Shown: positions 33,308 through 43,779 of the stretch, in pieces
Layout of the letters: the number at the start of each line of letters is the position of its first letter
Position numbering within the stretch: the stretch's first letter is position 1
Source of the DNA: Pantoea brenneri
GTDB lineage: Bacteria; Pseudomonadota; Gammaproteobacteria; Enterobacterales; Enterobacteriaceae
Length of the DNA stretch: 64,000 bases
Direction of reading: 5' to 3'
Assembly (NCBI GenBank): GCA_002095305.1
Contig: MIEI01000009.1
Coordinates: forward strand, 28,966 to 92,965
Notes under the pieces: model-generated
What the model was told of the DNA's origin: nothing
Databases searched by the model: none
What the model saw: the letters and a program-made list of their open reading frames with translations, nothing else
Made by a program: the position numbers and the translations under genes

Positions 33308-34213
33308 TCAGAGATCGTCTGTGTAACCCAGGCTGCGCAGCGCACGTTCGTCGTCCGCCCAGCCCGATTTCACTTTAACCCACAGTTCGAGATGCACTTT
33401 CGCTTCGAACATATCTTCCATGTCTTTACGCGCTTCAATGCCGATAGTTTTGATCTTGCTGCCTTTGTTACCAATCACCATCTTCTTCTGACCTTCACGC
33501 TCAACCAGAATCAGGCCATTGATGTCGTAGCCGCCGCGTTCGTTAGAGACGAAGCGTTCAATTTCTACCGTCACCGAGTAAGGCAGTTCAGCACCGAGGA
33601 AACGCATCAGCTTCTCACGGATGATCTCCGACGCCATAAAGCGCTGTGAACGGTCAGTGATGTAATCTTCCGGGAAGTGGTGATCGGCCTGGCGCAGATG
33701 TTTACGGGTAATCGCCGCAATGGTATCGACGTTCTTTCCGCTTTCCGCCGAGATCGGTACGATATCGAGGAAGTTCATCTGCTGGCTCAGGAACTGCAGG
33801 TGCGGCAGCAGAATACTCTTGTCCTGGATGTTATCGACTTTGTTGATCGCCAGCACCACCGGCACTTTGCCGTCGCGCAGTTTGCCTAACACCATTTCAT
33901 CATCCGGCGTCCAGCGGGTGCCTTCAACCACGAAGATCACCAGTTCCACGTCGCCAATTGAGCTGCTGGCGGCGCGGTTCATCAGACGGTTAATCGCGCG
34001 TTTCTCTTCCATGTGCAGGCCGGGCGTATCGACGTAGATCGCCTGATAGGCGCCTTCGGTATGGATGCCCATGATGCGGTGGCGCGTGGTTTGCGGCTTA
34101 CGCGAGGTGATCGACACCTTCTGTCCCAGCAACTGGTTCAGTAAAGTGGATTTGCCGACGTTAGGTCGGCCGACAATCGCGACAAAGCCGCAATAAGTTA
34201 CGTTTTCGCTCAT
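33308..34213 (-). CDS. era: GTPase Era
   Basis: Era is an essential GTPase of 30S subunit maturation that binds near the 3' end of 16S rRNA. G-motifs are present: [12 protein letters not shown] (G1), DTPG (G3), NKVD (G4). The C-terminal KH domain has [13 protein letters not shown]. It is 301 residues as in E. coli. In E. coli rnc and era are closely coupled; here a 150-bp spacer with hairpins separates them. Confidence 0.97.
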   Translation of the reverse strand: MSENVTYCGFVAIVGRPNVGKSTLLNQLLGQKVSITSRKPQTTRHRIMGIHTEGAYQAIYVDTPGLHMEEKRAINRLMNRAASSSIGDVELVIFVVEGTRWTPDDEMVLGKLRDGKVPVVLAINKVDNIQDKSILLPHLQFLSQQMNFLDIVPISAESGKNVDTIAAITRKHLRQADHHFPEDYITDRSQRFMASEIIREKLMRFLGAELPYSVTVEIERFVSNERGGYDINGLILVEREGQKKMVIGNKGSKIKTIGIEARKDMEDMFEAKVHLELWVKVKSGWADDERALRSLGYTDDL

Positions 34214-34363
34214 TCGAGTCCTGAGTTATTCAGCGCCTGTTCAGGCGCCGGGATAGTGCATATTCGGGTCATGATTGATTCAGCGTCGGTTCAGACGCCA
34301 GGGCCAGCAGGCAGTCAGGTCATGATACATCGGGCACCGTTGCCGGTGCCCGGGTCAGGGGAA
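34214..34363 (-). repeat. rnc-era spacer with repeated hairpins
   Basis: On the transcribed strand there are three stem-loops: 34331-34352 (CGGGCACCG/CGGTGCCCG), 34282-34299 (GGCGTCTGAACCGACGC) and 34232-34250 (GGCGCCTGAACAGGCGC). The last two are diverged copies of the same unit, each followed by GCTGAAT. The spacer carries no ORF. It may be an RNase III or other processing region, which is inference. Confidence 0.7.
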
Positions 34364-35158
<795 letters not shown>

Positions 35159-35175
35159 TTAATCAGACAATACTT

Positions 35176-36150
35176 TTAGTGGATGCCGCCGATACGACTG
35201 AATCGCACGCCGGTAGGCCACTGTCCTTCTTGTTTCTCAAAGCTCATCCAGATAGCGACCGCTTTACCGACCAGATTACGCTCCGGGACAAAGCCCCAGT
35301 AGCGGCTGTCGGCGCTGTTATCACGGTTATCGCCCATCATGAAATATTGCCCTTTCGGCACTACCCAGCTCGCCTGTGGCTGACCCGGCTGCTGGTAATA
35401 CATGCCCGCCTGACTCTGCGCTTCGTTCACCAGCAGGATGTCATGGGTCACGTTGCCAATCGTCTCTTTACGGGTGCCGAGGCGTAAGCCACCGCGCATC
35501 GTATCGCCCTGTGGCACCTGATAAAAACCGTTGCCAGTTTCGTTACCATCAAAGCCGCTGAAGGTCTGAATAAAGTTGCTCGGCTCAACGTCGGTATAAG
35601 TCACCGCTAACGCGGTGTCACAGGCTTTACCGTCGGTACAGGCTGGCTTGACCGTCAGGGTTTTGCTGTAAGGATCATAGATCACTTTATCGCCAGGTAA
35701 ACCAATCACGCGTTTAATGTAGTCGAGGCTCGGATCTTTCGGGTATTTAAATACCGCGATGTCACCGCGCTTTGGCTGACCGGTCGGGATCAGCGTGGTC
35801 TGAGTGATTGGATCTTTAATTCCATAGGCAAACTTCTCCACCAGGATAAAATCGCCAATCAGCAGCGTCGGCATCATCGATCCCGAAGGGATCTGGAACG
35901 GTTCGTAAATAAACGAACGCACGATGAACACCACGGCCAGTACCGGGAACACCGAGGCGGTAGTTTCAACCCAGCCCGGCTGCGACGATACTTTCGCCAG
36001 CGTTTTGCTGTCGAGCGTATTACCGGTTTGCGCCTGAGCCGCCGCCTGTTTAGCCCGACGTTGCGGTGCCCATTTAAAACGATCAATAACCCAGACGATG
36101 CCAGTAATCAGCGTCGCTATCGCCAGTATCAGGGCGAACATATTAGCCAT
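35176..36150 (-). CDS. lepB: Signal peptidase I
   Basis: LepB is the essential inner-membrane protease that removes Sec/Tat signal peptides. Two N-terminal membrane helices are followed by a periplasmic catalytic domain with the Ser nucleophile in PSGSMMPTLLIGD and the general base Lys in DYIKRVIGLPGDK. The conserved GDNRDNSADSR box is also present. It is 324 residues as in E. coli. It lies 9 bp after lepA in a lepA-lepB operon that continues toward rnc. Confidence 0.97.
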   Translation of the reverse strand: MANMFALILAIATLITGIVWVIDRFKWAPQRRAKQAAAQAQTGNTLDSKTLAKVSSQPGWVETTASVFPVLAVVFIVRSFIYEPFQIPSGSMMPTLLIGDFILVEKFAYGIKDPITQTTLIPTGQPKRGDIAVFKYPKDPSLDYIKRVIGLPGDKVIYDPYSKTLTVKPACTDGKACDTALAVTYTDVEPSNFIQTFSGFDGNETGNGFYQVPQGDTMRGGLRLGTRKETIGNVTHDILLVNEAQSQAGMYYQQPGQPQASWVVPKGQYFMMGDNRDNSADSRYWGFVPERNLVGKAVAIWMSFEKQEGQWPTGVRFSRIGGIH

Positions 36151-36159
36151 TGGAAATCC

Positions 36160-37959
36160 TTATTTGCTGTCCTTACCGACATGCAGAATCGCGAGGAAGG
36201 CTTCCTGCGGCAGCTCAACGTTACCGACCTGCTTCATTCGCTTCTTACCGTCTTTCTGCTTCTGCAACAGTTTCTTCTTACGGCTGACGTCGCCGCCATA
36301 ACACTTGGCGAGTACGTTTTTACGCAGCTGTTTAACCGTTGAACGCGCGATAATGTGGTTGCCGATTGCCGCCTGAATCGCAATATCAAACTGCTGACGC
36401 GGGATGAGCTCTTTCATCTTCTCAACCAGATCGCGTCCACGATACGGTGCGTTTTCACGGTGGGTAATCAGCGCCAGCGCATCGACACGTTCGGAGTTAA
36501 TCAGAACGTCGACGCGCACCATGTCAGAGGCCTGGAAACGTTTAAAGTTGTAATCCAGCGAAGCATAGCCGCGTGAGGTGGATTTCAGACGGTCGAAGAA
36601 GTCGAGCACCACTTCTGCCATCGGAATCTCGTAAGTCAGCGCGACCTGATTGCCGTGGTAAACCATATTGGTCTGAACGCCACGTTTCTCAATGCACAGT
36701 GTAATGACGTTGCCCAGATATTCCTGCGGCAGCAGCATATGACACTCGGCGATCGGTTCGCGCAGCTCTTCAATATTATTCAGCGCTGGCAACTTAGACG
36801 GGCTGTCTACGTAGACCACGTCGCCGCTGGTGGTAACCACTTCATACACCACGGTCGGTGCCGTGGTAATTAAATCGAGATCGTATTCACGCTCCAGACG
36901 CTCCTGGATGATCTCCATGTGCAGCAGACCGAGGAAGCCGCAGCGGAAACCAAAGCCCAGCGCCGTCGAGCTTTCTGGCTCATAGAACAGCGAGGCGTCA
37001 TTCAGGCTCAGTTTGCCGAGCGCATCACGGAACGCTTCATAGTCGTCAGAGCTGATCGGGAACAGACCGGCATAAACCTGCGGCTTCACTTTTTTAAAGC
37101 CTGGCAGCGCTTTGTCTGCCGGGTTACGCGCGGTGGTCAGGGTGTCCCCTACCGGCGCGCCGAGGATGTCTTTAATCGCACAGACCAGCCAGCCAACTTC
37201 ACCGCAGTTAAGCTCGGTACGGTCAACCTGCTTCGGGGTGAAGATGCCGAGACGGTCAGCGTTATACACCTGGCCAGTACTCAGAACCTTAATTTTATCG
37301 CCCTTGCGCATGGTGCCGTTTTTAACCCGCACCAGCGACACCACACCGAGGTAGTTATCGAACCAGGAGTCGATAATCAGCGCCTGCAGCGGTGCTTCCG
37401 GATCGCCTTCTGGCGGCGGGATGTCACGCACTAAACGTTCCAGCACTTCCGGTACGCCAACGCCGGTTTTTGCCGAGCAGCGCACCGCGTCAGTAGCATC
37501 AATGCCGACGATATCTTCAATTTCCTGCGCCGCACGATCGGGATCGGCCGCTGGCAGGTCAATTTTGTTCAGAACCGGCACTACTTCCAGATCCATCTCA
37601 ATCGCGGTGTAGCAGTTCGCCAGGGTCTGCGCTTCTACGCCCTGCCCGGCATCCACCACCAGCAGTGCGCCTTCACAGGCCGCCAGTGAGCGGGAAACTT
37701 CATAGGAGAAGTCAACGTGACCCGGAGTGTCGATGAAATTGAGCTGGTAAGTTTCGCCGTCTTTCGCGTGGTAATCGAGCGTTACGCTCTGTGCTTTGAT
37801 GGTAATACCGCGCTCGCGTTCCAGATCCATAGAGTCAAGAACCTGGGCAGCCATCTCACGGGCGGTGAGGCCACCACAAATCTGAATCAGGCGGTCAGAG
37901 AGCGTAGATTTACCATGGTCGATGTGGGCGATGATGGAGAAATTTCTTATGTGCTTCAT
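36160..37959 (-). CDS. lepA: Elongation factor 4 (LepA)
   Basis: LepA is a translational GTPase that acts on ribosomes during biogenesis or under stress. The GTP motifs [18 protein letters not shown] and NKIDLP are intact, followed by domains II, III, V and the C-terminal domain. It is 599 residues, as in E. coli, with start [17 protein letters not shown]. Confidence 0.98.
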   Translation of the reverse strand: MKHIRNFSIIAHIDHGKSTLSDRLIQICGGLTAREMAAQVLDSMDLERERGITIKAQSVTLDYHAKDGETYQLNFIDTPGHVDFSYEVSRSLAACEGALLVVDAGQGVEAQTLANCYTAIEMDLEVVPVLNKIDLPAADPDRAAQEIEDIVGIDATDAVRCSAKTGVGVPEVLERLVRDIPPPEGDPEAPLQALIIDSWFDNYLGVVSLVRVKNGTMRKGDKIKVLSTGQVYNADRLGIFTPKQVDRTELNCGEVGWLVCAIKDILGAPVGDTLTTARNPADKALPGFKKVKPQVYAGLFPISSDDYEAFRDALGKLSLNDASLFYEPESSTALGFGFRCGFLGLLHMEIIQERLEREYDLDLITTAPTVVYEVVTTSGDVVYVDSPSKLPALNNIEELREPIAECHMLLPQEYLGNVITLCIEKRGVQTNMVYHGNQVALTYEIPMAEVVLDFFDRLKSTSRGYASLDYNFKRFQASDMVRVDVLINSERVDALALITHRENAPYRGRDLVEKMKELIPRQQFDIAIQAAIGNHIIARSTVKQLRKNVLAKCYGGDVSRKKKLLQKQKDGKKRMKQVGNVELPQEAFLAILHVGKDSK

Positions 37960-38148
37960 TTATATGAATATCTTCGCATAGAGAATCAGTTGAAAACCTG
38001 AGCACAGACACATTCAGGAAGATCGCTCTTTACCCACAATCCTGTCAGCCTCATTAATGACGACGCATATTACACTGTTAACGCCGCGCATAAAAGAATG
38101 GAACGTTGTGGAAGCGAAACAGAGTTTTGCGTAAGGGAGAACAGACAA

Positions 38149-38178
38149 AGGCCGCGGAGTGCGCGGCCTGGAGATGCG
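38149..38178 (-). terminator. Probable terminator after rseC
   Basis: An AGGCCGCG/CGCGGCCT inverted repeat (38149-38170) follows the rseC stop and is trailed by TTTGTCTGTT on the minus strand. The U-tract is imperfect. Confidence 0.6.
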
Positions 38179-38643
38179 TTACGCTTCGCTTTCAACGCGC
38201 AGCGCATCAGGAGGTAATGCGATGTTCAGGATCACCGGTTGAAAGGCGTCGCGATCGCCCAGTTTCATCGAGACGCCTTTGGCGATAATAAAGCCGCCAA
38301 TCCCGCCCAGCAGCGCACCGCTGGCGGCCGCCAGATCGCTGCTGAACAGCGCCTGAAACAGCCCTGCCACCACAAACAAACCCAACAGCGGCGTCATATA
38401 GACCAGCAACGCCGAGCCCAGCAGGCTGCTCTCGCGGATACCCAGTTCGATACGCTGACCCGGCTGCAGCGGTTTGCTGCTGGCGATCTGCATTACGTGG
38501 GCATTTTTCGGGCCGAGTTTGTTCAGCATGTGGCTGCCGCAACCTTTACGCGCCTGGCAGCTGTTGCAGGAGGTTTTCGCTTCAGTATGCAGAGTGGCGA
38601 TGCCATCCTGCCATGCCACCACGGTGGCCCATTCTCTCATCAT
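38179..38643 (-). CDS. rseC: SoxR-reducing / sigmaE-regulatory protein RseC
   Basis: RseC is an inner-membrane protein of 154 residues with a cytoplasmic N-terminal Cys cluster (SCNSCQARKGCGS) and two membrane helices (about 75-93 and 102-122). It is implicated in reducing SoxR and weakly in sigmaE control. Its start overlaps the rseB stop by 4 bp at the end of rpoE-rseA-rseB-rseC. Confidence 0.94.
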   Translation of the reverse strand: MMREWATVVAWQDGIATLHTEAKTSCNSCQARKGCGSHMLNKLGPKNAHVMQIASSKPLQPGQRIELGIRESSLLGSALLVYMTPLLGLFVVAGLFQALFSSDLAAASGALLGGIGGFIIAKGVSMKLGDRDAFQPVILNIALPPDALRVESEA

Positions 38644-39596
38644 TTTTGTGACCCCAGGTCGATGCTGTCCGCAATGCGTTTTGCTGTCGAAGGCGGTAAT
38701 TCGCCGACCACCGCAATCTCGCTATTATTGCGCACAACCGTTTGTACCGTACGACGTCCAGTGCGCAATGTCTGGGTGGTACTGCTTTTATCGGCCGGAG
38801 TGATATTAATGGCGAAGCTGAACAGGCCGTCGCTGTAGAGACGCGACTCCATGTTTTTGTTCAGCGCGGGCAACGTACGACGATTCTGAGAGACCAGCGT
38901 CATGCCGGCGGGTATCCAGCCTGGCTGCCAGTTGAGCATCACCGCATCCCCTTTCGGGACGGAGAGCGATGGCGGCAGGTTGGCCTTCTCCAGCCCCTGC
39001 ATCAGGTTACGCACCCCTTCATCCACCGCGAAGCTGATGACACGGAACTGCTCCAGCGTTTCACCGTCGCGGTCCAGCAGGTCAATCCGCAGAGGCAGCC
39101 TGGTATCCACATCCAGCCAGACGACATAGCTGTAGCGGGTGCCATCGCGTGACACGATGCGCAATACGTCGCACATCTGATCGGCAATACGCGAGCGGCC
39201 AACGGTAATGAAGTCGTACGCACTGCCCAGCTTGGTGAAGTCTGCAAAAATCACCGACGGCAGCGCATCGATAATGTGGTTACCGGGCAGCGAAAACGGC
39301 TCAAGGCCAGGTTCGAAGTAGCTGATATCGTTGCCACGCTGGATCACTTCACGTCGCGGGCCGTCCATCTGCAACAGCTGAGCAAAAATACGCTCATCAA
39401 TCACAGCATGACGATAACGCAATGATTCAATGCCGAGGCGGGAGACGTTGATATAGGCGAATTCGTAGTTGAGGTTTTGACTTGCCTGCTCCATCTGCTG
39501 CAATAACGCCCCGGACGCAGAAGGTTGCGCCGGGGCGGCAGATGACCACAACAGGCTGCCTGTCAGCAGGCTAACAGCATACCAAAGCGGCTTCAT
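38640..39596 (-). CDS. rseB: SigmaE regulatory protein RseB
   Basis: RseB is a periplasmic protein that binds RseA and shields it from DegS until lipopolysaccharide or misfolded porins displace it. A Sec signal of about 23 residues (ends APAQ) precedes the LolA-like domain and the C-terminal domain (318 residues). It shares a 1-bp junction with rseA. Confidence 0.95.
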   Translation of the reverse strand: MKPLWYAVSLLTGSLLWSSAAPAQPSASGALLQQMEQASQNLNYEFAYINVSRLGIESLRYRHAVIDERIFAQLLQMDGPRREVIQRGNDISYFEPGLEPFSLPGNHIIDALPSVIFADFTKLGSAYDFITVGRSRIADQMCDVLRIVSRDGTRYSYVVWLDVDTRLPLRIDLLDRDGETLEQFRVISFAVDEGVRNLMQGLEKANLPPSLSVPKGDAVMLNWQPGWIPAGMTLVSQNRRTLPALNKNMESRLYSDGLFSFAINITPADKSSTTQTLRTGRRTVQTVVRNNSEIAVVGELPPSTAKRIADSIDLGSQK

Positions 39597-40249
39597 TACT
39601 GCTGCTGGAGTCCTAAGGATTGGTTTCCGGGAACATCAGCCTGTGCTTGTTTCGGTGCATCGGTTTCAAACTGCAGCTGATCGGCATGTAAACGGCGTTG
39701 CAGTTCATAATCCTGCAGCATCGCATTGACGCGACGACGCTGATCCTGAACCTGCTGATTAGCGCTGTTGGTATCAAACGCATCAGAAGGCACGCCGAGG
39801 CTGACCGGTGAGGCTTTGCCCATCATCGGCAGCGTGTTAAACACCGGAGAATCGGACGATTCAGCCGTGCCGCCGTTTGGCTGGTTGTAGTGCTGGACGC
39901 CAACGATAACTGCCAGAGAAACACAGGCAGCCACGCCGACCTGGGTTAACTGTGCTGCCCATGGACGCACTTTCTGCCAGAACGGCATTTTTTCCCAGCG
40001 GGAAGGTTCTGGCTGCGCTTCAGGGATCAGCGGTGTAACAGTACGCAGCGGTTCTTTTTCGATGGCAGCGGCAACGCGCGCAGAGATATCGAAATGCAGG
40101 AACTCGCCAACATCGCCGCGCATGGTATCGCGAATCAGATGGTAGCTTTCCCAGCTTTTCTGTAGATCTGCATCCTTCGATAAGGCTGAGAACAGCTCGT
40201 TATCTAAGGTCTCACCATCCATTAAAGCGGAAAGTTTTTCTTTCTGCAT
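39596..40249 (-). CDS. rseA: Anti-sigmaE factor RseA
   Basis: RseA is a single-pass inner-membrane protein that sequesters sigmaE and is cut by DegS and RseP under envelope stress. The N-terminal cytoplasmic anti-sigma domain (MQKEKLSALMDGETLDNEL) is followed by a membrane helix at about 100-118 (LTQVGVAACVSLAVIVGV) and a periplasmic domain; 217 residues in total. It begins 28 nt after rpoE. Confidence 0.96.
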   Translation of the reverse strand: MQKEKLSALMDGETLDNELFSALSKDADLQKSWESYHLIRDTMRGDVGEFLHFDISARVAAAIEKEPLRTVTPLIPEAQPEPSRWEKMPFWQKVRPWAAQLTQVGVAACVSLAVIVGVQHYNQPNGGTAESSDSPVFNTLPMMGKASPVSLGVPSDAFDTNSANQQVQDQRRRVNAMLQDYELQRRLHADQLQFETDAPKQAQADVPGNQSLGLQQQ

Positions 40250-40276
40250 GCCTATGTACCCTTCCAGTAGCCGTTA

Positions 40277-40855
40277 TCACTGACGTTGGATAAGCGGTTG
40301 AACTTTATTATCAATGGCCTCTCGCGCACGGAAGATACGTGACCGAACAGTGCCTACCGGGCAATCCATAATGACGGCGATCTCTTCATAGCTCAGGCCG
40401 TCCAGTTCCCTGAGGGTGATTGCCATACGCAAGTCCTCGGGTAGCGCCTCGATGGTACGAAAGACAATTTGTTTCAATTCGTCAGACAACATTAAGTTCT
40501 CAGGGTTCGAAATTTCTTTTAATGCACCCGCACTTTCGAAATTTTCTGCGTCAATCGCATCCACATCGCTGGATGGCGGACGTCGCCCCTGAGCAACCAG
40601 GTAATTTTTCGCTGTATTAACCGCAATGCGGTACAGCCAGGTATAAAACGCGCTATCGCCCCGGAAAGAGTCCAGTGCGCGATACGCTTTAATAAACGAT
40701 TCCTGTACTACATCAGGCACATCGCCCGACGGAACATAGCGTGAAACCAGGCTCGCCACTTTATGCTGGTAACGAATTACCAGTAAGTTGAAAGCTTTTT
40801 GATCTCCCTTCTGTACCCGTTCAACGAGGATCTGATCCGTTAACTGCTCGCTCAT
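40277..40855 (-). CDS. rpoE: RNA polymerase sigma factor sigmaE
   Basis: RpoE is the ECF sigma factor for extracytoplasmic stress. Start ATG 40855 (MSEQLTDQ) yields 192 residues, almost identical to E. coli; codons further upstream in frame are not part of the protein. Region 2 (DVVQESFIKAYRALDSFRGDSAFYTWLYRI) and region 4 (LDGLSYEEIAVIMDCPVGTVRSRI) are both present. It is autoregulated through a sigmaE promoter 80 nt upstream. Confidence 0.97.
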   Translation of the reverse strand: MSEQLTDQILVERVQKGDQKAFNLLVIRYQHKVASLVSRYVPSGDVPDVVQESFIKAYRALDSFRGDSAFYTWLYRIAVNTAKNYLVAQGRRPPSSDVDAIDAENFESAGALKEISNPENLMLSDELKQIVFRTIEALPEDLRMAITLRELDGLSYEEIAVIMDCPVGTVRSRIFRAREAIDNKVQPLIQRQ

Positions 40856-40935
40856 CCGAGGTAATGTCTCCCCAAATTTTTTATACGCGTAAAGTAACTG
40901 CCAGCACATCTCAATGGTTCTGAGCAAGCATGCGC

Positions 40936-40963
40936 TTAGAGTTGTGATGTGGTGCGAAGTTCA
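40936..40963 (-). promoter_or_regulatory. SigmaE-dependent promoter of rpoE
   Basis: TGAACTT (-35) and TCTAA (-10) are separated by 16 nt, as in the sigmaE consensus GGAACTT-N16-TCTGA. It predicts positive autoregulation. Confidence 0.82.
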
Positions 40964-41247
40964 CTTATCGCCCTAATATTTACCGCTCCGCTGGTGATTA
41001 TCCGGCTTGTTCATTTTCGTTCAGTACAGGGAGCGTAAATCGCAGGCAGAGTAACCTATGACAACGGCTTTTTCATCTTTAAATCCCTGCGCTTAATTAA
41101 GTTTGGTATAAAAAACACTTTTTAAACCGTCCCGAATTTAACCTGCTGATTGTTAGCGACATTTAGCCTGACGCTGCCTGGCGCGTGGAAAATTTGTTCA
41201 AAATACTTCACAGCAACCGGCTTAACGCTTATGCTCAGGCCTATTCT

Positions 41248-41265
41248 TGTTTAGTAAATTAAACA
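41248..41265. promoter_or_regulatory. NadR operator upstream of nadB
   Basis: TGTTTA-N6-TAAACA is a perfect NadR box ending 2 nt before the nadB ATG. It predicts repression of de novo NAD synthesis when NAD is plentiful. Confidence 0.88.
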
Positions 41266-41267
41266 CC

Positions 41268-42890
41268 ATGACAAATGCAAATCCGGATTATCAGTGTGAT
41301 GTATTGATTGTGGGCAGCGGTGCCGCCGGCCTGTCGCTGGCGTTACGGCTGGCCAGACATTATCAGGTGCTGGTGCTCAGCAAAGCGCAGGTCAATGAGG
41401 GCTCCACCCTGTATGCGCAGGGCGGTATCGCGGCGGTGTTCGATGAAACCGACAGCATTGAGTCGCACGTGGAGGATACGCTGATTGCCGGTGCCGGCCT
41501 GTGCGATCGCGACGCCGTTTCGTTTATTGCCAGCAATGCCCGTCACTGCGTGCAGTGGCTGATTGATAACGGGGTCGCCTTTGATATCGATCCGCAGGCG
41601 GCAGGCGAGATGCGCTATCACCTGACCCGTGAAGGCGGCCACAGTCATCGCCGCATTCTGCACAGTGCCGATGCCACCGGCCGCGCGGTAGAAACCACGC
41701 TGGTCAGTCAGGCGCTGAGCCATCCCAACATCCGGATTCTGGAACGCACTAACGCGGTCGATCTCATTCTTTCAGACAAACTGGGCCTGCCCGGACCACG
41801 CCGTGCTGTGGGTGCGTGGATCTGGAACCGCAATCGCGAGCAGGTGGAAACCTGTAGCGCCCGCGCCGTCGTGGTCGCAACCGGCGGCGCAGCCAAAGTC
41901 TATCAATACACCACCAATCCCGATATTGCCTCTGGCGATGGAATTGCGATGGCGTGGCGTGCCGGCTGCCGGGTCGCCAATCTGGAGTTTAACCAGTTTC
42001 ACCCGACTTGCCTGTTTCATCCGCAGGCGCAGAATTTCCTGCTAACCGAAGCATTACGTGGCGAAGGTGCCTGGCTGCTGCGTCCTGACGGCAGCCGTTT
42101 CATGCCCGATTTTGATCAACGGGCTGAACTGGCGCCGCGTGACATCGTCGCCCGGGCGATAGACCACGAAATGAAACGGCTGGGCGTGGACTGCATGTAT
42201 CTCGATATCAGTCATCAGCCGGAAGCATTTGTCCGCGCTCACTTCCCGATGATTTACGACAAGCTGCTGACCTTTGGCTTTGATCTGACCAAACAGCCGA
42301 TTCCAATTGTGCCTGCCGCGCACTATACCTGCGGCGGCGTGATGGTCGATCAGCAGGGGCGTACCGATCTCAATGGCCTGTATGCGATTGGTGAAGTGAG
42401 TTATACCGGCCTGCACGGCGCTAACCGGATGGCGTCCAACTCACTGCTGGAGTGTCTGGTTTATGGCTGGTCAGCCGCGGAGGATTTGATTCGCACCCTG
42501 CCCGACGTCGAAGCGGTGACTACCCTGCCCGGCTGGGATGAAAGCCAGGTCGATGATGCGGATGAGCGGGTGATCATCCAGCATAACTGGCACGAGCTGC
42601 GGCTGTTTATGTGGGATTACGTTGGCATTGTGCGAACCACCAAGCGCCTTGAGCGGGCGTTGCGCCGCATCACGCTGCTGCAGCAGGAAATTGATGAGTA
42701 TTACCATCACTTCCGCCTCTCTAACAATCTGCTGGAGCTGAGGAATCTGGTGCAGGTCGCCGATCTCATGGTGCGCTGCGCGCTGGAGCGAAAAGAGAGC
42801 CGCGGACTGCACTACATCCGCGACTATCCCGACCTGTTACCCGAAGCGCTGCCGACCATCCTGACGCCGCCCGGTTACAGGAACAGGTAG
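41268..42890 (+). CDS. nadB: L-aspartate oxidase
   Basis: NadB oxidises L-aspartate to iminoaspartate in de novo NAD synthesis, using FAD. The dinucleotide-binding [28 protein letters not shown] and the substrate-site segments YTCGGVMVD and [15 protein letters not shown] match the family. The start ATG 41268 (540 residues, same as E. coli) follows directly after the NadR box; an in-frame ATG at 41247 would lie inside the operator region. It overlaps convergent trmN6 by 16 bp. Confidence 0.97.
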   Translation: MTNANPDYQCDVLIVGSGAAGLSLALRLARHYQVLVLSKAQVNEGSTLYAQGGIAAVFDETDSIESHVEDTLIAGAGLCDRDAVSFIASNARHCVQWLIDNGVAFDIDPQAAGEMRYHLTREGGHSHRRILHSADATGRAVETTLVSQALSHPNIRILERTNAVDLILSDKLGLPGPRRAVGAWIWNRNREQVETCSARAVVVATGGAAKVYQYTTNPDIASGDGIAMAWRAGCRVANLEFNQFHPTCLFHPQAQNFLLTEALRGEGAWLLRPDGSRFMPDFDQRAELAPRDIVARAIDHEMKRLGVDCMYLDISHQPEAFVRAHFPMIYDKLLTFGFDLTKQPIPIVPAAHYTCGGVMVDQQGRTDLNGLYAIGEVSYTGLHGANRMASNSLLECLVYGWSAAEDLIRTLPDVEAVTTLPGWDESQVDDADERVIIQHNWHELRLFMWDYVGIVRTTKRLERALRRITLLQQEIDEYYHHFRLSNNLLELRNLVQVADLMVRCALERKESRGLHYIRDYPDLLPEALPTILTPPGYRNR

Positions 42891-43624
42891 AATGCCCGCG
42901 TCAGGCAACACCAGTCTTCGGAATAGTGGGTGTCGGGCGCGCGAATGGCAAGACGCTCCAGCAGCGTTTCGCCGGCCTGCGGAGAGAAAGCCAGCAGCAC
43001 GCGATGCGGCGGGCGATGAGCATATTCCGCCACGTCCAGCCGAAAACGTAAATGCCAGCCATCGGCCAGCGCCTGGCTGATAAACGTTTCGCCGGTCGCG
43101 GTGGGCAGTACCACGCAGAACATCCCCTCTTCTTCAATCAGCAACGCTGCGCTGCGTAACAGGGTCTGATGATCGAGGGTGCGGGTCGCACGGGCGCTGT
43201 CCCGCGCCGCAGTGGAACAGGCTACGCCAGGCGCAAAGTACGGAGGATTGCTGACAATCAGCGAATAACGCTGCTCGCAGTCTTCGGCCCAGCGGGCGAT
43301 ATCCTGCTGATGGATGTGAATACGCTGCGGCCACGGCGACTGCTGTACATTCTCGCGTGCCTGCTGCGCCGCCTCACCGTCTAACTCGACCGCATCAATC
43401 TCAACCGGCGACGACGTGCGCTGCGCCAGCATCAGCGCGATCAGTCCGCTGCCGCTGCCAATGTCCAGAATCCGTCTGACGCCAGCCACCGGTGCCCAGG
43501 CACCGAGCAGAATGGCATCGGTACCGACTTTCATCGCACAGCGATCGTGCGCGACAAAAAATTGTTTAAAGGTAAATCCGTTCTTGTTTAACTGGGGCCG
43601 CTCACGCGGCTTATCGTGCATCAT
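42875..43624 (-). CDS. trmN6: tRNA1(Val) (adenine(37)-N6)-methyltransferase
   Basis: This Rossmann SAM methyltransferase modifies A37 of tRNA-Val. [27 protein letters not shown] is near identical to E. coli YfiC. The SAM motif [14 protein letters not shown] and catalytic NPPY ([10 protein letters not shown]) are present in 249 residues. It is divergent from srmB. Confidence 0.95.
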   Translation of the reverse strand: MMHDKPRERPQLNKNGFTFKQFFVAHDRCAMKVGTDAILLGAWAPVAGVRRILDIGSGSGLIALMLAQRTSSPVEIDAVELDGEAAQQARENVQQSPWPQRIHIHQQDIARWAEDCEQRYSLIVSNPPYFAPGVACSTAARDSARATRTLDHQTLLRSAALLIEEEGMFCVVLPTATGETFISQALADGWHLRFRLDVAEYAHRPPHRVLLAFSPQAGETLLERLAIRAPDTHYSEDWCCLTRAFYLFL

Positions 43625-43779
43625 GGGTCGCTACCATTCACTTTTTTTCTGCCGTGCGGCAGCGCATAAGTGTAACGTGACAGGTAAGGGAATTCACGCA
43701 GCAGACCATACCTGGCGGATTAACAGATGAAGATTATGTCTGATCTGTCTATAATCAGCGCCCCAAACTGAGGTAGACC

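Larger units (their letters stand above)
40856..41267. other. rpoE-nadB divergent regulatory region
   Basis: These 412 bp contain no ORF that I trust. The rpoE sigmaE promoter lies near the left, the NadR operator adjoins nadB on the right. The AT-rich centre (about 41085-41130) contains TTTGGTATAAA, a possible extended -10 element pointing toward nadB. Confidence 0.65.

Noticed and set aside
40856..40927. An in-frame N-terminal extension of rpoE starting at 40927
   Set aside because: The extra 24 residues are not conserved and family length and sequence fit ATG 40855.
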